This document shows, piece after piece, positions 60,612 to 64,000 of a stretch of DNA of 64,000 bases (the stretch's first letter is position 1; every line of letters starts with the position of its first letter). A program made the translations under genes and the position numbers. Below the pieces are notes generated by a model, which had not been told where the DNA came from, searched no databases, and saw only the letters and a program-made list of their open reading frames with translations. The stretch comes from Bacteroidota bacterium (GTDB lineage Bacteria; Bacteroidota; Bacteroidia; 2-12-FULL-35-15), in contig JAFLBF010000011.1 of the NCBI GenBank assembly GCA_017303895.1, forward strand, positions 1-64,000, read 5' to 3'.

Positions 60612-61880
60612 ATGAATATCTTAATCAAACAAGCAAGGATCATTGACTCACAATCGCCTTTCAATGGCAAAGTGATGGATGTATTAATAGAAGGTGGTAT
60701 TATCCGCTCTATAAAATCAAAGATCCCTAATGATAAGAATATCAAAACCATTGAGCAGGAAGGATTGTGCATCTCAACCGGATGGGTGGACATGCAAGTG
60801 AACTTTTGTGATCCGGGTTTTGAACACAAAGAAGACCTGGAAACAGGTGTAAAAGCAGCTATGGCAGGTGGATTTACAGGTGTAGCGGTGGTGTCTTCTA
60901 CCAACCCTCCTATTCATACCAAGGCACAAGTTCAATACATCAAAAAGAATACGATCGACAGTATGGTGGATGTGTATCCTATAGGAACCATCTCACACAA
61001 CCAGGAAGGCAAAGAATTGGCGGAAATGTATGATATGCAACAAGCAGGAGCCGTGGCTTTCTCTGACGATAAAAAGAGCATTGCACACTCAGGACTGTTG
61101 ATGCGCGCCCTACTCTACTCCAAGAATTTCAATGCGCTAGTGATGACCCACTGCGATGATAAAAGTTTATCCGATGGCGGACAAATGAATGAAGGTATTA
61201 CTTCCACCAAATTAGGATTAAAAGGAATTCCGGCTTTAGCTGAAGAGTTGATGATCGCCCGCAACATTTATTTAGCGGAATATTGCGATGCACCTATTCA
61301 TATTATGAATGTATCTACCCAACGTTCGGTAGAACTTATCAAACAAGCCAAAGCGAAGAAGTTAAAAGTAACAGCTTCGGTGAATGCTTATAACCTGGTG
61401 TTGGATGATACCGCACTGATGGGCTTCGACAGTCATTACAAAGTGAATCCACCATTAAGAACAAAAGCAGATACAGAAGCATTGAAAAAAGCGGTGGCCG
61501 ATGGCATTATCGACTGCATCACTTCGGATCACCGTCCGCAAGATATAGAATCAAAAGACGTAGAATTTGACCATGCCTCCAACGGAATGATCGGTCTGGA
61601 ATCCTTATTCGGACTGCTCAACAGTAATTTAGGCAAACAAAAGATCGAAGATATGATCGAGGCCCTTACAGCAGGTCCACGCAAGGTTTTAAAGCTAAAA
61701 GAATGCAGTATTGCTGAAGGACAGGAAGCCAACATCACGCTGTTCAATCCGGGTGTAGCATGGACATTCGACAAAAAACACATTCAGTCGAAGTCGGCCA
61801 ACACTCCTTTTATAGGAACAAAGTTCATCGGAAAAGTGGTAGGCATCATTAATAAAAACAAGATCAGCTTGAATAAATAA
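60612..61880 (+). CDS. Dihydroorotase-like amidohydrolase lacking the HxH metal motif
   Basis: 422 residues, amidohydrolase fold close to PyrC (residue order, NPPLRTKADTEAL and SNGMIGLES segments). Dihydroorotases bind zinc with an HxH early in the barrel. Here the site reads WVDMQVNFCDPG, with Gln62 and Asn64 in place of the histidines and Cys in place of the usual Arg, so normal activity is unlikely. ITSDHRPQ keeps a late Asp. Comparable inactive homologues occur in Bacteroidota beside a true PyrC and may serve a structural or regulatory role. Likely cotranscribed with the BatA gene. Confidence 0.87.
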   Translation: MNILIKQARIIDSQSPFNGKVMDVLIEGGIIRSIKSKIPNDKNIKTIEQEGLCISTGWVDMQVNFCDPGFEHKEDLETGVKAAMAGGFTGVAVVSSTNPPIHTKAQVQYIKKNTIDSMVDVYPIGTISHNQEGKELAEMYDMQQAGAVAFSDDKKSIAHSGLLMRALLYSKNFNALVMTHCDDKSLSDGGQMNEGITSTKLGLKGIPALAEELMIARNIYLAEYCDAPIHIMNVSTQRSVELIKQAKAKKLKVTASVNAYNLVLDDTALMGFDSHYKVNPPLRTKADTEALKKAVADGIIDCITSDHRPQDIESKDVEFDHASNGMIGLESLFGLLNSNLGKQKIEDMIEALTAGPRKVLKLKECSIAEGQEANITLFNPGVAWTFDKKHIQSKSANTPFIGTKFIGKVVGIINKNKISLNK

Positions 61881-61896
61881 GGTGAAATCAGGACGA

Positions 61897-61921
61897 TTCT
61901 TTTGAGAATTGAGTTTTTTTT
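61897..61921 (+). terminator. Weak terminator
   Basis: ATTCT-TTTG-AGAAT followed by TGAG and eight Ts, 17 bp after the dihydroorotase-like stop. The stem is short, so confidence is low. TAGTTTAG just after it is a one-mismatch promoter box for the next gene. Confidence 0.35.
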
Positions 61922-61975
61922 GTAGTTTAGCCCTTGAAAATTGAATATTAACCATTAACGATAAAACCAAACACC

Positions 61976-62854
61976 ATGTTATTAAACAAAAAATCATTGG
62001 TACTTAAAGGTACAATGCTTATTGCTACAAGTATGCTATTTGTGGCTTGTGGTAGCGATACACCAAAAGAAGAATTAACAGAAGAAGTAGCTGTTGACTC
62101 CACAGCAGTGGTGGAAGAAGAAACAGAAACCACTTCTTACTCACTTCCTTCTCCTTTACAAATTGCATCAATTTTCAAAAAATCAGGCTTAAAATACAAA
62201 GATGGTGTTACCAGCTCACAAAAAGATGTAGCGAAATACACTACGAACTTAAATAAAGCGTTGAATTTAGGTGTTTACAGTGCCGACCTTTCTTACTCGG
62301 TATTGAACAAACAAAATCAGGAAGCCATGAACTATATGAAACTATGCCGTCAGCTAGCTGATAACTTAGGTATGGGTTCTGTGTTCGATCAAGGAAATCT
62401 ATCTGCACGTTTTGAGAAAAACTTAGGCAATGAAGATTCATTAGCATACATCATTGCTGAATTGCAAATGGTAACCGATATGTATTTAGATGAGAACAAT
62501 CAACAACAAATAACTTCTATTGTATTTGCTGGAGCTTGGGTAGAGAGTCTTTACATTGGTTCTAAAGTTTTTGAAAAATCAAAAAGCAAAGACTTGAACA
62601 GTAAATTAGCGGAACAAATGACGATCTTGGAGAGTATTGTGAATGCATTAAAAGCAGAAGAGAAAAAAGATGCAAACATCACCGGATTGATCGCAGATAT
62701 GGAATCAGTTAAAACGATCTATGATGCTTTAGAGTCAGTTAAAAAATTCCAAGAATCGACAGATGAAAATGCTGAAGTGACATTAAGCGATGAAGAAGTA
62801 GCTCAATTGACTAAGAAAATTGAAGAAGTACGTACCAAATTCATCAATGGTTAA
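61976..62854 (+). CDS. Helical lipoprotein of unknown function
   Basis: 292 residues. Lipoprotein signal with the lipobox LFVACGSD (Cys25), then an acidic stretch (EELTEEVAVDSTAVVEEETE) typical of outer-membrane surface or periplasmic linkers. The remaining 230 residues are mainly helical (ADLSYSVLNKQNQEAMNYMK, WVESLYIGSKVFEKSKSKDL). No family recognised. It is followed 33 bp later by two small secreted paralogues and may share their operon. Confidence 0.75.
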   Translation: MLLNKKSLVLKGTMLIATSMLFVACGSDTPKEELTEEVAVDSTAVVEEETETTSYSLPSPLQIASIFKKSGLKYKDGVTSSQKDVAKYTTNLNKALNLGVYSADLSYSVLNKQNQEAMNYMKLCRQLADNLGMGSVFDQGNLSARFEKNLGNEDSLAYIIAELQMVTDMYLDENNQQQITSIVFAGAWVESLYIGSKVFEKSKSKDLNSKLAEQMTILESIVNALKAEEKKDANITGLIADMESVKTIYDALESVKKFQESTDENAEVTLSDEEVAQLTKKIEEVRTKFING

Positions 62855-62887
62855 TAGTATCCATCTTAATTAATAGATCAAGAAATT

Positions 62888-63358
62888 ATGAAAAAGATAT
62901 ATTTAATAGGACTTGTAGGATTAGCCGTAGTATTTGGCTTCACTACTATTCAAACCGCAGACAACTGCGATAAAAAAGGAATGACAGCTGCTTGTAAAAA
63001 GAAGTTGGAACCATTCAAATACGACAGTCAGAAATTCACAAAGATCAACTTCACTAAAAAAGCACAACAGCTGGAAGTGGAAGTTCCTATCTTTATTGGA
63101 GAGAAATACAGAATTGTATTCAACACGTCAGGATTACCAAAACCGGTAAATATTAGTGTTTACACTAAAGATAAAGAAGCAAAAAAACGTGAAGCGATCT
63201 ACACGAATAAAGAAGTAAAAGCAGGAGAAACAGTATTGGTGTTTGATGCTCCCCGTGCCCGGAAAATGTACATCGATTATGATGTACCTGCTGACAGTAC
63301 TGCTAGCCCAACATCAAAAGTATCGGGCTGTGTAGCATTCATGGTAGGATACAAATAA
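62888..63358 (+). CDS. Small secreted protein, paralogue of the next gene
   Basis: 156 residues with a signal peptide (MKKIYLIGLVGLAVVFGFTTIQTADNC, hydrophobic part about 5-20). Mature part is a beta-sandwich-like domain of about 130 residues with the pattern FKYDSQKFTKINFTKKAQQ, EKYRIVFNTSGLPKPVNISVY. The next protein (63408) shares this pattern, so they are tandem duplicates. Three cysteines (DNCDKK, AACKKK, SGCVAF). Function unknown, probably periplasmic. Confidence 0.75.
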   Translation: MKKIYLIGLVGLAVVFGFTTIQTADNCDKKGMTAACKKKLEPFKYDSQKFTKINFTKKAQQLEVEVPIFIGEKYRIVFNTSGLPKPVNISVYTKDKEAKKREAIYTNKEVKAGETVLVFDAPRARKMYIDYDVPADSTASPTSKVSGCVAFMVGYK

Positions 63359-63368
63359 TTATGTAACT

Positions 63369-63406
63369 AAACCGTTTTATTTTCGTATAACGAGCAAAAA
63401 CGGTTT
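63369..63406 (+). promoter_or_regulatory. Hairpin abutting the next start codon
   Basis: AAACCGTTTT (63369-63378) pairs with AAAACGGTTT (63397-63406), with an inner TCGT-ATA-ACGA. The last paired base is 2 bp before the ATG at 63408. It could dampen translation of the second paralogue or act as a weak terminator of the first. Confidence 0.55.
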
Positions 63407-63407
63407 T

Positions 63408-63896
63408 ATGAAAATTAAAAATCTTACTTCTATCATATTAATGGTTAGTACATTCGTTTGTGCTAACCATTTTTCTTTTGCACAAAATTGCAAAGCAAAG
63501 GATATTGTCAAAAAATCAAAGGACAATATCGCAAAGCCGTATAAGTACGATAGCTATGCCATCAGCGAGTTTACCTTCACGGATAAACCACAAAAAGTAG
63601 AAGTACAATTCACTGCTTTTCAGGGACAAAAATACAAATTGGTGTTCTGTTCATCCGGTTTTGAAGAAGCCGTTACTTTAAACATTTATGATAAAAGTAA
63701 TCGAGTGAAAAAGGGACGTAAAAAGATCTACGATAACAATCAAGGAATCGACAATAATTTCTGGTCGTTCGAACCTCCTAAATCAGGCAATTACTTTATT
63801 GAATACGAATTACCGGCAAGCACTACCGGCAAAGAAAAAAAAGGCTGTGTTGTGATGCTGATCGGATTTATCGACAAAGGCGATAAAGACGAATAA
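63408..63896 (+). CDS. Small secreted protein, paralogue of the previous gene
   Basis: 162 residues. Signal peptide (MKIKNLTSIILMVSTFVCANHFSFAQ). The mature domain repeats the pattern of 62888-63358: YKYDSYAISEFTFTDKPQK, QKYKLVFCSSGFEEAVTLNIY, then a C-terminal GCVVMLIGF. Tandem duplicate; function unknown. Its start codon lies directly at the foot of a hairpin (63369-63406). A TAnnTTTG promoter for another gene follows at 63914. Confidence 0.75.
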   Translation: MKIKNLTSIILMVSTFVCANHFSFAQNCKAKDIVKKSKDNIAKPYKYDSYAISEFTFTDKPQKVEVQFTAFQGQKYKLVFCSSGFEEAVTLNIYDKSNRVKKGRKKIYDNNQGIDNNFWSFEPPKSGNYFIEYELPASTTGKEKKGCVVMLIGFIDKGDKDE

Positions 63897-63913
63897 AACC
63901 TGAAAGAAAAACA

Positions 63914-63921
63914 TATCTTTG
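63914..63921 (+). promoter_or_regulatory. TAnnTTTG box of the last, partial gene
   Basis: TATCTTTG, 18 bp before the ATG at 63940. Confidence 0.55.
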
Positions 63922-63939
63922 CCTAAATCATTTTTAGAT

Positions 63940-64000
63940 ATGTTTAAAGTATTCCTGACGCTGGTTATTACATTTTTTCTTTCTCTCCCCCATTCTTTGG
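63940..64000 (+). CDS. Partial gene, signal-peptide start
   Basis: Only the first 20 codons are in the window (MFKVFLTLVITFFLSLPHSL), a clear hydrophobic signal peptide with a promoter box just upstream. The protein continues past the window edge, so nothing more can be said. Confidence 0.6.
   Translation, partial: MFKVFLTLVITFFLSLPHSL

Overview
The window is a 64 kb stretch of a low-GC member of the Bacteroidota. Three things show this: type IX secretion (T9SS) genes with sorting domains at protein C-termini (PorP/SprF, SprB repeat, CHU_C-type and Por-type tails), TAnnTTTG promoter boxes in place of a standard -10, and Bacteroidota-specific gene neighbourhoods (an MCE protein, two Fe-S proteins and a small conserved protein; ccmB-ccmC-ccmD-like-ccmE-ccmF). 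The order or genus cannot be fixed from this sequence. No rRNA, tRNA or CRISPR array was seen.

Layout. 1-4400: small genes of unclear role, spaced by short hairpin repeats, two of which carry a promoter. 4667-11587: a plus-strand operon of two very large paralogous secreted hydrolases (amidase and GH18) and a leucine-rich-repeat protein. 14594-11584 (minus): TPR protein, SprB-repeat/type B sorting protein, PorP/SprF and MtgA, a surface and peptidoglycan operon. 25072-14660 (minus): a 2064-residue PorE-like protein ending in three SPOR domains, then clpS, aroC and an AsmA-like protein. 25312-32517 (plus): a beta-CASP nuclease, the system I cytochrome c maturation genes (with a Cys-type CcmE), a DUF2520 protein and KdsC. 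32617-34622: UbiA-type prenyltransferase, Maf and a DUF6438 lipoprotein. 35071-41930 (minus): YoaK, the MCE/Fe-S cluster, a HAD protein and a GIY-YIG protein, split up by repeat-rich gaps. 42091-43305: ribBA.

43498-52988 is an AT-rich accessory island: a Fic protein, an RCC1 lipoprotein, the mobile mystery protein A/B pair, a MazG-like pyrophosphohydrolase coupled to a GIY-YIG/DUF2075-helicase/LexA-like fusion, a PD-(D/E)XK-like protein, an HTH-fused cytosine methyltransferase with an apparent operator, and its convergent restriction endonuclease. Three near-identical terminators bracket the first transcription units. 53144-64000 returns to core-like genes: transglutaminase, acyl-CoA synthetase, nitronate monooxygenase, BatA/VWA protein, a dihydroorotase homologue lacking its HxH motif, a lipoprotein and a pair of small secreted paralogues.

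The strongest unexplained signal is the non-coding DNA. At least six full copies of a dispersed element of about 190 bp (3738, 35853, 40505, 54014, 54312, 58021) fold into nested stems whose paired bases change together between copies. It is accompanied by ten or more hairpins with a constant CTTGAT/CTTGAA loop (or its complement) on different but self-complementary stems, and by a second structured repeat in two copies (56622, 58241). Intermixed with these are several other short intergenic repeat families, some of which run into annotated N-termini.
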